Shown here: in pieces, positions 6,277 through 6,342 of the stretch
Numbering within the stretch: the first letter of the stretch is position 1
Layout of the letters: each line of letters begins with the position of its first letter
NCBI GenBank assembly: GCA_036566745.1
Contig: DATCVR010000307.1
Coordinates: forward strand, 1 to 6,342
Length of the DNA stretch: 6,342 nucleotides
Direction: 5' to 3'
DNA from: DATCVR01 sp036566745
Lineage (GTDB): Bacteria; Actinomycetota; Actinomycetes; Jiangellales; Jiangellaceae
Translations under genes and position numbers: made by a program
The notes under the pieces: generated by a model
What the model saw: the letters and a program-made list of their open reading frames with translations, nothing else
Told to the model about the DNA's origin: nothing
Databases searched by the model: none

Positions 6277-6342
6277 GTGGCGACGTTCCTCTACCGGCTC
6301 GGCCGGTTCTCGTATCGACGGCGCTGGGTCGTCCTGCTGAGC
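6277..6342 (+). CDS. MMPL family transporter, N-terminal fragment
   Basis: Only the first 22 codons are inside the window; the frame is open at the edge. The peptide starts VATFLYRLGRFSYRRRWV and continues VLLS. This short FLYRLGRF segment, then a basic RRRW cluster leading into a hydrophobic stretch, resembles the N terminus of many actinobacterial MMPL proteins: large RND-superfamily inner-membrane transporters that export lipids, glycolipids or small molecules. The basic cluster would stay cytoplasmic before the first membrane helix. It is separated from the peptidase operon by 171 nt with a strong palindrome, so it is probably a separate transcription unit, although no convincing promoter was found at 6185-6266. 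An in-frame ATG at 6232 is an alternative start. The assignment rests on few residues. Confidence 0.6.
   Translation, partial: MATFLYRLGRFSYRRRWVVLLS

Overview
The window is high-GC DNA from an actinobacterium. The evidence is strong G/C bias at codon third positions, GTG starts, long empty reading frames opposite the genes, and hairpin terminators without U-tracts. The rRNA sequences fit a member of the Propionibacteriales/Nocardioidaceae, but that placement is from memory and weak. All supported genes lie on the + strand.

Region 1 (1 to about 810) is the end of a ribosomal RNA operon. It holds the last ~410 nt of 23S rRNA (window base 1 corresponds to about E. coli position 2494), a ~162 nt spacer with no tRNA, a complete 5S rRNA (about 573-690), and two strong hairpins in tandem (702-737 and 746-806) that should end rRNA transcription.

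Region 2 (about 811-6105) starts with a short intergenic stretch containing a candidate -10 box 8 nt before an ATG, which suggests leaderless transcription. Four tightly packed peptidase genes follow: an M55 D-aminopeptidase (DppA-type), an M20-family metallopeptidase overlapping it by 8 nt, an S9-family serine peptidase (prolyl-oligopeptidase/acylaminoacyl-peptidase type), and an S66 LD-carboxypeptidase. Each has its recognisable catalytic residues and none has an obvious signal peptide. They therefore look like an operon of four mechanistically unrelated cytoplasmic peptide hydrolases. Pairing an M55 D-aminopeptidase with an S66 LD-carboxypeptidase recalls the Bacillus subtilis dpp-ykf operon, which is linked to use of cell-wall peptides. 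By inference, this operon could break down or salvage peptides that contain D-amino acids or come from murein. No transporter or epimerase is visible inside the window.

Region 3 (6106-6342) holds a long interrupted inverted repeat (6116-6184), probably the operon terminator or an intergenic palindromic element. It is followed by the first 22 codons of what looks like an MMPL-family membrane transporter, cut off by the window edge.

Most of the window is conventional. I found no CRISPR array, mobile element or clearly novel system. The peptidase grouping and the 6116-6184 palindrome are the parts most worth a second look.
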